Below, piece after piece: positions 1-8,969 of a stretch of 64,000 nt of DNA; position 1 is the stretch's first letter, and each line of letters opens with the position of its first letter. Where the stretch lies: positions 95,929 to 159,928 of the forward strand of contig JANQLY010000017.1 in the NCBI GenBank assembly GCA_028280345.1, written 5' to 3'. Below the pieces are notes generated by a model. The model was not told the DNA's origin. It saw only the letters and a program-made list of their open reading frames with translations, and did no database searches. The translations under genes were made by a program, and so were the position numbers. The DNA comes from Pseudomonadales bacterium (GTDB taxonomy: Bacteria; Pseudomonadota; Gammaproteobacteria; Pseudomonadales; UBA7239).

Positions 1-1532
1 TGTCACTGATGGCGATGACCAATTTGCCGATGACCATAGCCGGGCAAATCATCCCCTCATTTTTGATTGCAGTCGGGGTAGGTAATTCCGTACATATCTT
101 TGCTGTGTTTTTTCAGGCCTTGAACCGGGGCGAAGGCAAGGAGAAGAGTTTGTCCTATGCGTTGTCCCACTCGGGGCTTGCCGTCATTATGACAAGTTTG
201 ACCACAGCGGGAGGCTTGCTATCGTTTACCAGCGCCGGAATGAAACCCGTCGCGGATTTCGGTTTGATTACACCTATTGGTATTCTTTGCGCACTGACAC
301 TGTCCTTAATTCTGTTACCGGCGTTAATTTCTGTTTTCCCCATGCGTACCGGCAGTATGGTGCATCGCAATAATGGTCCGGCAAACCGCTTTTTGCTGGC
401 TTGCGCAAGAATTTCCTACCATCACCCGCTAAAAGTTATTTCGGTTTGGTTTGTTTTAATTGGTCTGGGTTTGTTCAGTGCGATCAAGGATCTGTCGTTT
501 TCCCATAACCCTATGGACTGGTATCCAAAAGACGATCCGGTGCGCGATGCCATCCTGATGGTTAACGATCATTTCGACGGTGGGATGACGCTGGAAATGC
601 TGGTAAAAACTGGTGAGGAGAATGGCGTCAAAGATCCGGAAATTCTGCGCCGCATCGATGAGATTGTTGCCTATGCAAAAACACTGAGCATCGGAGAAAT
701 GTATGCGAAGCAGGCAACCTCGTTGTCAGATATCAGTAAGGAAATACACCAGGCGCTCAATGAAAATCGCAGCGAATATTATAAAATTCCCGATGACAAA
801 ACCCTGCTGGCGCAGGAACTGTTGTTATTTGAAAACAGTGGTTCGGATGATCTTGAAGATCGCGTCGATTCCCTGTTCACCCAGGCACGGGTAACGATCA
901 AGATACCGTTTACCGATGCCTTGCACTTTGTGCCGTTTAATGAAGTGTTTGAACCCAAAGCGCGTGAAATTATGGGTGATGCAGCAGAGTTGCAGTTCAC
1001 CGGTATCAAGGCGGTGATGGGCAAGATATTCTTTGAGCTAATGAACGGTATGCGCGATTCCTATTTGCTCGCGGTACTGGTGATAACACCGTTAATGATT
1101 TTTCTTATCGGTAGCCTGCGCCTCGGTCTTATCAGTATGATTCCGAACCTCACGCCGATCATTATCACCCTCGGGGGCATGGCCTGGCTCGGCATACCAA
1201 TAGATGCATTTACGATGTTGATCGGCAGTATCGCGCTGGGACTGGCGGTAGATGATACGATTCATTTTATGCACAACTTTCAGCGTTTTTATCTGAATAC
1301 AGGTGACTGTGAAGAAGCGATTAAACAGACTCTGACCACCACCGGGCATGCATTGCTGTTTACAACGGTGGTGTTAACAATCGGGTTTTTGGTTTATATG
1401 TTATCGGTAATGGGCAATCTCAGAACCTTTGGTATGCTAACCGGGTTCTGTATTTCCATGGCGTTTTTAGCCGACGTGCTTTTTGCGCCGGCACTGGTTA
1501 CCGTATTAAGCCGTTACAGAAAACCTGCTTAG
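1..1532 (+). CDS. RND/MMPL-family exporter, C-terminal part (5' end outside window)
   Basis: The reading frame is open from the first bases of the window, so the gene is cut at its 5' end; about 510 C-terminal residues are present. The visible part has two helix-rich blocks separated by a roughly 190-residue hydrophilic loop, the usual layout of half an RND transporter. The second block carries the [14 protein letters not shown] signature of the proton-relay helix region seen in the MMPL/HAE-3 type (hydrophobe or hopanoid exporter-like) branch. It would be an inner-membrane, proton-driven exporter of a hydrophobic compound. The substrate cannot be read from the sequence. Its stop overlaps the stop of the convergent nhaB by 4 nt, and no terminator is visible between them. 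Confidence 0.85.
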   Translation, partial: SLMAMTNLPMTIAGQIIPSFLIAVGVGNSVHIFAVFFQALNRGEGKEKSLSYALSHSGLAVIMTSLTTAGGLLSFTSAGMKPVADFGLITPIGILCALTLSLILLPALISVFPMRTGSMVHRNNGPANRFLLACARISYHHPLKVISVWFVLIGLGLFSAIKDLSFSHNPMDWYPKDDPVRDAILMVNDHFDGGMTLEMLVKTGEENGVKDPEILRRIDEIVAYAKTLSIGEMYAKQATSLSDISKEIHQALNENRSEYYKIPDDKTLLAQELLLFENSGSDDLEDRVDSLFTQARVTIKIPFTDALHFVPFNEVFEPKAREIMGDAAELQFTGIKAVMGKIFFELMNGMRDSYLLAVLVITPLMIFLIGSLRLGLISMIPNLTPIIITLGGMAWLGIPIDAFTMLIGSIALGLAVDDTIHFMHNFQRFYLNTGDCEEAIKQTLTTTGHALLFTTVVLTIGFLVYMLSVMGNLRTFGMLTGFCISMAFLADVLFAPALVTVLSRYRKPA

Positions 1533-3040
1533 TGCACGATATTGATCATAACGAGACCCACAGCACTTAAAACAACCGTATAGGGGAACGCCATAATCAC
1601 CATGCGCGTGTAAGACAGTCGAATCAGCGGAGCCAGTGCCGAAGTTAACAAAAACAGAAACGCTGCCTGACCATTCGGTGTGGCAACACTGGGCAGGTTG
1701 GTGCCGGTGTTAATGGCGACAGCGAGCTTGAACATATGATCTTCAGTGATTAAACCATTGTTAAACGCATCTTTTACTTCCGTGATATAAACCGTTGCAA
1801 CAAATACGTTGTCACTGATCATGGAAAGTACACCATTGGCAGCAAAAAACATCACTGGTTGCGCGTCTGCTTCCATTTCCAGAACCGCAGCAATAATCGG
1901 CGTAAACAGATGCTGATCATGGATCACAGCAACAATGGCAAAGAACACAATAAGCAGTGCGGTAAACGGCAGGGCTTCTTCAAATGCATGGCCCAACTGG
2001 TGTTCATCAATAATGCCATTAAAAGCCGTGAGCAGAACGATGACCATGAGACCTACAAGTCCCACAGCAGCAATATGGGTGGCAAGGGAAACAATAAGGA
2101 TCACAGCGATAAGTGCCTGCATGATCAGTTCAGCATTATCGCGGTAGGTGCGCTTTTTGTCTTCCTTGCTTTGGTATTCCTCAAGCACTTCGCGCACACT
2201 TTTCGGTAGCTCTTCACCATAGCCAAACCAGCCTACGTGCTCCAGAATCAGGCAGGTTGTAAGACCACAGAAAAGCACTGGCAGGGTGATCGGTGCCATG
2301 ATCCAGAAGAACTCCATAAAATCCCATCCCATCTCGGTGGCAATAAGCAGATTCTGAGGCTCACCGACCAGAGTACACACTCCACCCAGGGCAGTACCGA
2401 CAGCACCGTGCATTAACAGGCTGCGTAAAAAGGCGCGAAACGCTTCAAGGTCTTCGCGATGATATTCCTGAACGTTCTTATCGTTAGTCTGGTCGTGCAG
2501 CTTGTCGTGTTGGTGCGCACCGGAGGCAAAACGGTGGAATACAGCATGGAAGCCGGCGCCAACACTGATCAATACTGCAGTGACGGTGAGTGCATCAAGG
2601 AATGCCGAGAGAAAAGCGGCGCACAAACAGAACAGTAGAGACAGCAGCTTTTTCGAACGGATACGAATCAGAATTTTGGTGAAGATAAACATCAGCAGGT
2701 TTTTCATAAAATAGATACCTGCCACCATGAACATCAATAGCAAAATAACTTCGAAATTGTTCTTTGCCTCGTGAAAAACCGATTCACTGGAAGTGAGCCC
2801 GATCGCGACGGCTTCAATCGCAAGCAAACCACCGGGTTGCAGTGGATAACACTTGAGTGCCATCGCCAGCGTAAAGATGAATTCGGCAATCAGCAGCCAA
2901 CCGGTGAAAGTGGCACCGGCAACGGCCAGGGCAATCGGGTTAATGAGCAGAAAACCGACAATGCTCCACTTGTACCAGGTAGGGGCATTGCCGAGGAAAT
3001 TTGTCAGAAAAGCCTGTGGCAGGCTCTTTGTCTGGGTCAT
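1529..3040 (-). CDS. nhaB: Na+/H+ antiporter NhaB
   Basis: A 503-residue polytopic inner-membrane protein that matches NhaB along its whole length, including the conserved N-terminus ([19 protein letters not shown]) and the [14 protein letters not shown] segment. NhaB exchanges external protons for internal sodium, so it supports sodium and pH homeostasis, in line with a saline habitat. The usual family length is about 500 residues, so the gene is complete. The ATG at 3040 is preceded by AAGGAA at good spacing. The gene is monocistronic, convergent with the RND exporter and divergent from the ChpA-like gene. Confidence 0.95.
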   Translation of the reverse strand: MTQTKSLPQAFLTNFLGNAPTWYKWSIVGFLLINPIALAVAGATFTGWLLIAEFIFTLAMALKCYPLQPGGLLAIEAVAIGLTSSESVFHEAKNNFEVILLLMFMVAGIYFMKNLLMFIFTKILIRIRSKKLLSLLFCLCAAFLSAFLDALTVTAVLISVGAGFHAVFHRFASGAHQHDKLHDQTNDKNVQEYHREDLEAFRAFLRSLLMHGAVGTALGGVCTLVGEPQNLLIATEMGWDFMEFFWIMAPITLPVLFCGLTTCLILEHVGWFGYGEELPKSVREVLEEYQSKEDKKRTYRDNAELIMQALIAVILIVSLATHIAAVGLVGLMVIVLLTAFNGIIDEHQLGHAFEEALPFTALLIVFFAIVAVIHDQHLFTPIIAAVLEMEADAQPVMFFAANGVLSMISDNVFVATVYITEVKDAFNNGLITEDHMFKLAVAINTGTNLPSVATPNGQAAFLFLLTSALAPLIRLSYTRMVIMAFPYTVVLSAVGLVMINIVH

Positions 3041-3322
3041 TACCAGGTTCCTTAAAAATCAGGTCAGGGCGTCTTGGCGCTTGTTATTGCGCTATTGATA
3101 CATTAAAAACGGCATAATTGTTCATTTTTTGATCAATTTGCTGATCAGGCGGCCCCGATTTACACGTTTGGCTTGTCTGCCGCTGTGGCCAGGTGCAAGT
3201 TAAGGTAAAAGCCTGGAAATGCGCGCTATTCTACGGATTCTTAAAAGAAAATCGATTATTTTTTTGACTTCGATTACAATTCCTGACAAGTTGCACAACA
3301 CATTAGAAAAGGCGAAACAAGC

Positions 3323-5044
3323 GTGTCTGAAAAACAAGCAGTTAATCTCGCGTCTCTGAGCATGGTGAAGGGGGAACTACTGACCTCCATCAATCAATCC
3401 GGGGCCCATATTGAGCAATTTATTGCCAATCGCGACAAAATGGACTTCCTGCAACAAAGCCTTGATGAGCTTAAGAGCATACTTGGCATATTGCAGATGG
3501 TGGAGCTGCACGGAGCAGAGCTGCTGACCCAGGAAATGATCGAGTTGCTGTCGTCGATACCGGCCGGGGCCGATGAAAGCTACGACCAGGCCTTGAGTGT
3601 GTTGAGTACCGGATTCTTTATCCTGCCGCGCTATTTTGAATACACCCAGCAGATCGAAGGTTGTATCCCGGTGTTGTTACTCGGGTTTATCAATGACATC
3701 CGCATTGCCAATAGCAAAGCGCCGCTGCCGGAGAGCCAGTTCTTTACCGCAAATACGGCGCCGAATCGCAGTAACTTGCCGGCAGGAAAGCTGCCGCCCG
3801 CCGATGAGTTTATGGCGCTGGTAAGACGCCTGCGTCATATGTATCAGGTCGGTTTGCTCGGCGTACTGCTTGATAAAAAAGCCAAATACTCGCTGGGCTT
3901 GATGAAGCGCGCCATGGAGCGTCTCGACAAATTATGTGGTGACAAGCCACTTGGCAAGCTGTGGTGGCTGATGCTGGTTGCACTGGATGCGATGGAAGAC
4001 AAGGATATGGTGATCAACACCGCGCGCAAGTTCCTGTTTTCCTCGGTGGATCGTCAACTCAGGCAAGTGCAGAAGAGCGGAGTTGCCGCACTTGATGAAG
4101 AAGCCAGTGAAAGAATTATCAAGGAACTGGTTTATATCATTGCGGTATCCGGTTCCGAACTGGCAACAGCCAAGGAAGTGAAACAAACTTTTGCCCTGAT
4201 GCCAATGCCGTTTAACGATGCGCAGTTGCAGCAGGAACTTGATAACCTGCGCGGCCCGGCAATGGATACCGTGCAGTCCGTAGCGGAAGTGATCAAGGAA
4301 GAACTGCGTAACACCAAGAACCGTCTTGAGAGTGCCTCCCAGGGTATCGATATGGTCGACAGTTACGCTGAAGTATCTGAGTCACTTGGCAAGGTGGCGG
4401 ATATTCTTGCGGTGGTGGGCCTGGATACCGCGAGTGAAACACTCAAGGAGCAGGTTAAACTGTTTAATAGCTGGGCCGAGCAAAAGCATGAAGCAGACCG
4501 TCAGGAGTTACTCGACGCTGCAGACTCATTGCTCTATGTAGAGAGTACCGTATCAGCGCTGGAGAAAATCAATCTGTCTCCGGAAAAACTCGCGCAAGCC
4601 AACTCACTGGCGCGTGATGATGTTATCGCCACGAGCCATCTCGCAGAAGCCGAGAAAGTGGTACTGGATGAAGCGCAGGCGGGTCTGGCACTGGTGAAAC
4701 GTGCGATTTCTTCCTTTGAGGAATCAAGTTTTGATCGCAATCATATTGCCAACCTGTCGAAAAGTCTTAATGCTTTCCGCGGTGCGATGATTGTGTTGAA
4801 CCTGGATCGGGCGGCAAAAATTTCAGCGAGTATGATCCGTTTTGTTGATGATTCATTGATGCAGGGTGAAATCAGTGGCGCGATTCAACAGATTCTTGAA
4901 ACCTTTGCCGATGCAATTATCAGCCTCGAGTATTTCCTGGAAAGCTACAATGAAATCGGTGTGGCCGATGATGCGGTACTCGATATCGCACATGAAAGTG
5001 TAGTGGCTCTTGGTTACGCACCGGATGAAGAGGAAGAAGCTTAA
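3323..5044 (+). CDS. Stand-alone homologue of the ChpA (PilL) N-terminal Hpt region
   Basis: A 573-residue soluble, strongly helical protein starting at GTG. Its first 130 residues (WVKGE-like MVKGELLTSINQSG, then GILQMVELHGAELLTQEM) resemble the N-terminus of ChpA, the CheA-like hybrid kinase of twitching motility. The kinase, CheW and receiver domains are missing and the gene ends cleanly, so it corresponds only to the helical Hpt-like part. The phosphoryl-accepting histidine is not visible: lysine occupies the position in the first repeat, and the later helical repeat (NLSKSLNAFRGAMIVLNL) also lacks it. Fifty-one nucleotides separate it from the next gene, so it may lead an operon ending in sohB. 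A scaffold or decoy role in Chp signalling is inference only. Confidence 0.7.
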   Translation: MSEKQAVNLASLSMVKGELLTSINQSGAHIEQFIANRDKMDFLQQSLDELKSILGILQMVELHGAELLTQEMIELLSSIPAGADESYDQALSVLSTGFFILPRYFEYTQQIEGCIPVLLLGFINDIRIANSKAPLPESQFFTANTAPNRSNLPAGKLPPADEFMALVRRLRHMYQVGLLGVLLDKKAKYSLGLMKRAMERLDKLCGDKPLGKLWWLMLVALDAMEDKDMVINTARKFLFSSVDRQLRQVQKSGVAALDEEASERIIKELVYIIAVSGSELATAKEVKQTFALMPMPFNDAQLQQELDNLRGPAMDTVQSVAEVIKEELRNTKNRLESASQGIDMVDSYAEVSESLGKVADILAVVGLDTASETLKEQVKLFNSWAEQKHEADRQELLDAADSLLYVESTVSALEKINLSPEKLAQANSLARDDVIATSHLAEAEKVVLDEAQAGLALVKRAISSFEESSFDRNHIANLSKSLNAFRGAMIVLNLDRAAKISASMIRFVDDSLMQGEISGAIQQILETFADAIISLEYFLESYNEIGVADDAVLDIAHESVVALGYAPDEEEEA

Positions 5045-5095
5045 TTAAACGCTGACTGATAAGAGACAGTTAGCGAACAGGCAGAGGGGAGCATC

Positions 5096-5743
5096 ATGCA
5101 ATACGAAGGACTTGCTATCGGTTTTGGCGTTGCCGGACTGATATTTCTTCTGATTGGTATCAAATTATTTTTAAATCTGCGCCGTTTGATTGAATGGTTA
5201 ATTGGCACGATTGCGCTTGTCTGTCTGTTAATGACAGCGTTTCTCGGTTTCTGCATTATTGATATTCGCACCTATACACCGATGGTGCACGAAAAGCCGA
5301 TTGCAACGGTGAGCTTTGACAAGATTGACGAGCAGAAATATGAGATGCGCCTCGTTAACGATAAAGGCCTTGAACTGCGTTATACGATAGAAGGGGATGC
5401 CTGGCGTCTCAATGCCAATGTGCTGGTCTGGTCGCAGCGTCTGGCGAGTATGGGCATGCAGCCAGGCTATCGTCTTAACAGCCTTTCCGGGAAATACTAT
5501 GCATTGGATCAGCAGCGTTCGCGCGAGCCAACAACCGCGCAGATAGCGGTGTCGCAGTACCTGGATGTGTGGCAACTGGTGAGTGACAATATGTCAGAAG
5601 ACAGCATGGTGTATGCAAGGACTGCTCAGGTGTCTTCCCAACCCATGGCAGATGGCGCCTTGTATGAGGTAGTCGTTAACGGTTCCAAGCTTACGGCGAA
5701 CCCGCTTAACGATGCTGCTCGTGCTGCGGCAGAACAGTGGTAA
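5096..5743 (+). CDS. Conserved two-helix membrane protein, unknown function
   Basis: A 215-residue protein with two hydrophobic helices near residues 7-27 and 33-55, followed by a soluble domain of about 155 residues that should face the periplasm or the cytoplasm depending on topology. I recognise no catalytic motif. The beta-rich C-terminal part (ATVSFDKIDEQKYEMRLV, then KYYALDQQRS) looks like a small globular domain; similar proteins are often loosely labelled efflux-related without evidence. The ATG is preceded by a strong AGGGGAG site. It lies between the ChpA-like gene and sohB on the same strand with short gaps, so co-transcription is likely. Confidence 0.75.
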   Translation: MQYEGLAIGFGVAGLIFLLIGIKLFLNLRRLIEWLIGTIALVCLLMTAFLGFCIIDIRTYTPMVHEKPIATVSFDKIDEQKYEMRLVNDKGLELRYTIEGDAWRLNANVLVWSQRLASMGMQPGYRLNSLSGKYYALDQQRSREPTTAQIAVSQYLDVWQLVSDNMSEDSMVYARTAQVSSQPMADGALYEVVVNGSKLTANPLNDAARAAAEQW

Positions 5744-5772
5744 TTTTCTTTCTATATTCTTAGAGGTTTAAC

Positions 5773-6819
5773 TTGGAATTTTTAGCCGACTACGGTTTGT
5801 TTCTTGCAAAGGCCGTCACCTTGGTTTTGGCTGTGCTCGTTGTGGTAATGGGTATTGCGTCAAGCAGTGCAAAACTCAAACGGCTGGAAAAGAAAGGCCA
5901 TATCGAAGTTGAAAAGCTCAACGAAAAATACGAGGAAATGAAGCATACGCTCACAGCGAGTGTCTTGCCGGAGCAGGCACAGAAGGATTTGCTAAAGGAA
6001 GAAAAGAAGCAGCACAAGGAAAAAAAGAAGCAGGAAAAAAACCAGACGGAAGACGCAGCGAAAAAGCGTGTGTTTGTGGTGGATTTTCACGGCGATATCA
6101 AGGCCAGTGAAGCCGAGGGGCTGGAGCAGGTGGTCTCTGCGGTATTAATGGTGGCAAAAGGCACTGATGAAGTGGTGGTACGTCTGGAAAGCCAGGGCGG
6201 TATGGTGCACAGCTATGGCTATGCGGCATCACAACTCGCGCGTATTCGCAGTCGCGAAATTCCACTTACCATTTGTATCGACAAGGTAGCGGCGAGTGGT
6301 GGCTATATGATGGCCTGTATCGGCGACAAAATACTGGCGGCACCGTTTTCAATTATCGGCTCCATCGGTGTAGTGGCACAGATTCCCAATGTACACCGCC
6401 TGCTGAAAAAACACGATATCGATTACGAACTGATAACCGCCGGTGAATACAAGCGCACACTCACCGTGTTTGGTGAGAATACCGAAAAGGGACGCGAGAA
6501 ATTCCAGGAAGATATCCAGGATACCCACGACCTGTTTAAAGAGTATGTGTCCGAGCATCGCAGCCAGGTGAATATCGAAGAGGTCTCTACTGGTGAAGTC
6601 TGGTTTGGCAGTCGCGCGCTCGACAAGGCACTCGTGGATGAGATCAAAACCTCCGAGGAATATCTGCTTGATGCTTCCAATGAACGTGATATCTACAAAG
6701 TGGAATTTGTCGAAAAACGCAGCTTGCAGGAAAAGCTCGGTATTGCGGTGCGTCATGGCGTAGGAGAAGCGTTGGAGACGCTGTTATTAAAAGGGCGGGA
6801 TTTTCGGTTTTTTAACTAG
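5773..6819 (+). CDS. sohB: Signal-peptide-peptidase-like serine protease SohB (S49 family)
   Basis: A 348-residue membrane-anchored protease. It has an N-terminal helix (about residues 8-29), a long lysine- and glutamate-rich linker (residues 36-98) and a ClpP-like S49 domain. The Ser/Lys dyad can be placed: the nucleophile Ser175 is in KVAASGGYMMAC and the general base Lys227 is in AGEYKRTLTV. SohB is thought to cleave membrane-released or periplasmic peptides. Length and order match E. coli SohB. The start is TTG at 5773, chosen because AGAGG lies 6 nt upstream and the protein begins exactly at the family N-terminus. It is the last gene of the plus-strand group, and a possible terminator follows. 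Confidence 0.93.
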   Translation: MEFLADYGLFLAKAVTLVLAVLVVVMGIASSSAKLKRLEKKGHIEVEKLNEKYEEMKHTLTASVLPEQAQKDLLKEEKKQHKEKKKQEKNQTEDAAKKRVFVVDFHGDIKASEAEGLEQVVSAVLMVAKGTDEVVVRLESQGGMVHSYGYAASQLARIRSREIPLTICIDKVAASGGYMMACIGDKILAAPFSIIGSIGVVAQIPNVHRLLKKHDIDYELITAGEYKRTLTVFGENTEKGREKFQEDIQDTHDLFKEYVSEHRSQVNIEEVSTGEVWFGSRALDKALVDEIKTSEEYLLDASNERDIYKVEFVEKRSLQEKLGIAVRHGVGEALETLLLKGRDFRFFN

Positions 6820-6822
6820 CTC

Positions 6823-6856
6823 AAATGGAGAGTGTTGAGCTGGCTCCATTTTCTTT
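6823..6856 (+). terminator. Possible terminator after sohB with two alternative hairpins
   Basis: An 8-bp stem pairs AAATGGAG (6823-6830) with CTCCATTT (6844-6851), followed by TCTTT. An overlapping, mutually exclusive stem pairs AGCTCAA with TTGAGCT at 6818-6841. The U-tract is weak, so termination is probable rather than certain. Confidence 0.4.
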
Positions 6857-6951
6857 AGCTATTTTGTTTTAATTGAAGCATAGTTGAAGAAGGACATAGA
6901 TTGTGAAGTTTTAAGCAGCTATTAAGTTACAAGCTATAGGGAAAAATAAAT

Positions 6952-7455
6952 ATGAGCGAAGAGAATGCCATTGATTCGGCGATAGCAACAATTCAAGGAT
7001 ATATATCTGATAATCAGATAGCTAGTAAAAGGCTTCTTTCTTATCTAATGCTTTTTAGTCTTTTTGTGCTAACGTTTGTTATGATGCTTTTTGTAATGCC
7101 GCTTTCCATAAAAGCACCCGACACGCTTCTGTACGGAATATTTGCTATGTTCATCATTGTTTTTGGTGTTTTAATGGCTGTTTATCGCTTTCATTTAAAT
7201 GAAATATCTCGCTCAGAGCATTATAAAATGGGTTTTCTTCGGGTGCGAGTTGCAGCAAATAACCATAATCTGGAGGGGTTTAAAACAGAGGTGAGACAGG
7301 CGCTTACAGATGGAGCTTTTGCTTATACCGCAACGTCGTTAATTGGTAGTAAGGACAAAAAAGTTGAAAGCCCTCTTCCAGGGCATCCAACATCAGATAT
7401 ATCAGTAATATTACTGAATAAACTATTAGAGGGAATGGAGCCAAAGAAAAGATAG
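6952..7455 (+). CDS. Hypothetical two-helix membrane protein
   Basis: A 167-residue protein not recognised by family. A short N-terminal helix (residues 1-20) is followed by two transmembrane segments (about residues 26-46 and 54-77) and a soluble tail of roughly 90 residues that starts with basic and aromatic residues. The ATG follows a TAGGGA site. It is the first of four small genes on the same strand whose composition is clearly more AT-rich than sohB or the WS/DGAT gene on either side, suggesting horizontal acquisition. A membrane-attached regulator or effector would fit, but nothing in the sequence proves it. Confidence 0.65.
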   Translation: MSEENAIDSAIATIQGYISDNQIASKRLLSYLMLFSLFVLTFVMMLFVMPLSIKAPDTLLYGIFAMFIIVFGVLMAVYRFHLNEISRSEHYKMGFLRVRVAANNHNLEGFKTEVRQALTDGAFAYTATSLIGSKDKKVESPLPGHPTSDISVILLNKLLEGMEPKKR

Positions 7456-7506
7456 TGTAATCAGCTTGGTGCCTGATTATGAGGTGTTATGTAAATAGGA
7501 GAATGA

Positions 7507-8022
7507 ATGCCCGAGATTCCAGAAAGTGAGAATTGTTGTGCTAAAGAGCCATATGCTTTTTATGGATTAACGTCATATGCGGCTCAGCTAATGGAGCATT
7601 CAGCTTTAAATGTTGTCTTAGCTTTAAAACTACCAGAAGTTGGCCTTTGTACAGTGCAGGTATTCGATGAGATTAGTGTTAACTTAGAGAAAAGAACTTT
7701 TGGTCAGCTATTGGGTGCATGTAAAAAAGAGATTGATCTCTCGGATGAAGAATTAGAGCTGTTAAATGAAGCTTTGAATTTAAGGAACTATGTAACTCAT
7801 CATTTTTTCAGGGCTCACGCTACAAACTTTGTTTCTGAAGCAGGTCAGAAAGAAATGATTGATGAGATGAGAGGACTTATAGCAAAGTTTGATAAAGCAG
7901 ATGCAGTTTTGGAAAGAATTTACAAGCCGCTCTGGCAGCAATATGGTTATACTGAGGAAAATGCAGAAGCAGAAATAGCAAAAATGCTTCAAGAGGCAAA
8001 AGAGCGTGACACAATTGCATAA
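7507..8022 (+). CDS. HEPN-like helical protein with an Rx4H motif
   Basis: A 171-residue all-helical, acidic protein. The segment LRNYVTHHFFRAHA contains Arg93-Asn94-x3-His98, which is the Rx4-6H pattern (usually starting with RN) of HEPN-fold ribonucleases. The flanking helix-rich layout also fits HEPN. Family assignment is by motif only, and no paired MNT nucleotidyltransferase is encoded next door, so an isolated HEPN protein or an unrelated helical family remains possible. AGGAG sits a few bases upstream of the ATG. It belongs to the AT-rich cluster, 51 nt after the membrane protein and 37 nt before the sigma region 1.1 gene. Confidence 0.5.
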   Translation: MPEIPESENCCAKEPYAFYGLTSYAAQLMEHSALNVVLALKLPEVGLCTVQVFDEISVNLEKRTFGQLLGACKKEIDLSDEELELLNEALNLRNYVTHHFFRAHATNFVSEAGQKEMIDEMRGLIAKFDKADAVLERIYKPLWQQYGYTEENAEAEIAKMLQEAKERDTIA

Positions 8023-8059
8023 ATTAGTCATTGTGTGTAATTCTTAGGGCGTCCGTAGA

Positions 8060-8248
8060 ATGCCTGATAAAAGTCTCAAAGAACTAATTACAAAAGGTAA
8101 AAGTCAGGGTTTTCTGACTAAAAAGGAAATTCTCGAGTATTTGCCATCCCAGATTAGTGATCCCGATCAGATAGAAGATATTATGCAAATGATTAATGAT
8201 ATGGGTATTGAAGTTAGGGATAAAACCAGAACCTTATCTAAACAGTAA
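8060..8248 (+). CDS. Stand-alone sigma-70 region 1.1 protein
   Basis: A 62-residue protein that is almost entirely region 1.1 of the primary sigma factor RpoD. It begins with LKELITKGKSQGFLT and contains DPDQIEDIMQMINDMGIEV, which closely parallels the E. coli RpoD N-terminus. It stops soon after, and no regions 1.2-4 follow in any frame, so this is not a truncated rpoD in place. In RpoD, region 1.1 is an acidic autoinhibitory domain that occupies the DNA channel of RNA polymerase holoenzyme and masks the DNA-binding regions. A free copy could plausibly tune sigma or polymerase activity, but that is inference. Start ATG has an upstream TTAGGG sequence. Confidence 0.8.
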   Translation: MPDKSLKELITKGKSQGFLTKKEILEYLPSQISDPDQIEDIMQMINDMGIEVRDKTRTLSKQ

Positions 8249-8277
8249 TTTTAGGAGCAATGAGAAAAGTATAAACA

Positions 8278-8694
8278 ATGAGTAGGCCTGTATCTGTAAA
8301 TCTGGCTATGTTGTGCCTTGTATTAGCGTTTCTAACCTGGGCGGGAACAACCTTATATTTGACAGAATTATGTGGACAATACTGTATTGATAGATTTGTA
8401 GAAAAAAATCTTTTGATAAAATCAGTGGTCGTATTGGTATTTATTCTCTCTATATTAATAATCCCGGGGATTATTGTGTTGGTTACAAAAAGAGATCATC
8501 GGGCAATAAAAATAGTACATTTCTTTCTAATATGTATGGCTGTGTCATTTGTAATTGATTGCTTTGATCCATTAATGAGAGAAAGCAGCATTATTACAAT
8601 ATTTGGCATTATTGAGTTGGCGTTATTTTTTATGGCTGCATACTTTATTAGTTCAACCGAATCAGTTAACTGGTATGAAAATTCAGATTCATAA
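8278..8694 (+). CDS. Hypothetical four-helix membrane protein
   Basis: A 138-residue protein with four predicted transmembrane helices (about residues 8-28, 46-68, 80-98 and 106-128) and short loops. I do not recognise the family. An AGGAG at 8253-8257 lies 20 nt before this ATG but only 2 nt before an ATG at 8260 that opens a four-codon frame ending at TAA 8272-8274, 3 nt upstream of the real start, so translation may be coupled. It is the last gene of the AT-rich group. Confidence 0.65.
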   Translation: MSRPVSVNLAMLCLVLAFLTWAGTTLYLTELCGQYCIDRFVEKNLLIKSVVVLVFILSILIIPGIIVLVTKRDHRAIKIVHFFLICMAVSFVIDCFDPLMRESSIITIFGIIELALFFMAAYFISSTESVNWYENSDS

Positions 8695-8742
8695 CCAACC
8701 AGCTTCCGAAGGCAATTACGACTGCCAAAGAAAACTCTGAGC

Positions 8743-8777
8743 CCCTATTTAATCACCAGTTTTTGCATTGAATAGGG
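8743..8777. other. Imperfect inverted repeat downstream of the AT-rich cluster
   Basis: CCCTATTTAAT (8743-8753) pairs with ATTGAATAGGG (8767-8777), an 11-bp stem with one T-G pair and a 13-nt loop. There is no T-run after it, so it is a weak terminator candidate or a protein site. The rest of 8695-8969 shows nothing coding. Confidence 0.3.
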
Positions 8778-8969
8778 ATATCGTCAAGATGACTCGGTCA
8801 ATTCGGAATAAAGCAATAAAATCAATAGGTTATAGTTATCTGTTCAGTGATTATTGAGCTGCACTGAAAGGTGAAATCTGCCGTTTAAATAGAAAGCCTC
8901 GCCTGTTCCAGGGCCATAAATCAGGGTATCATGCGCACTTCTTGAGTCTGAATCAGGCGTAGTATCAAT

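Noticed and set aside
8060..8248. Interpretation as a truncated rpoD
   Set aside because: No downstream sigma regions exist in any frame before the next gene, and the small gene ends cleanly with its own stop.
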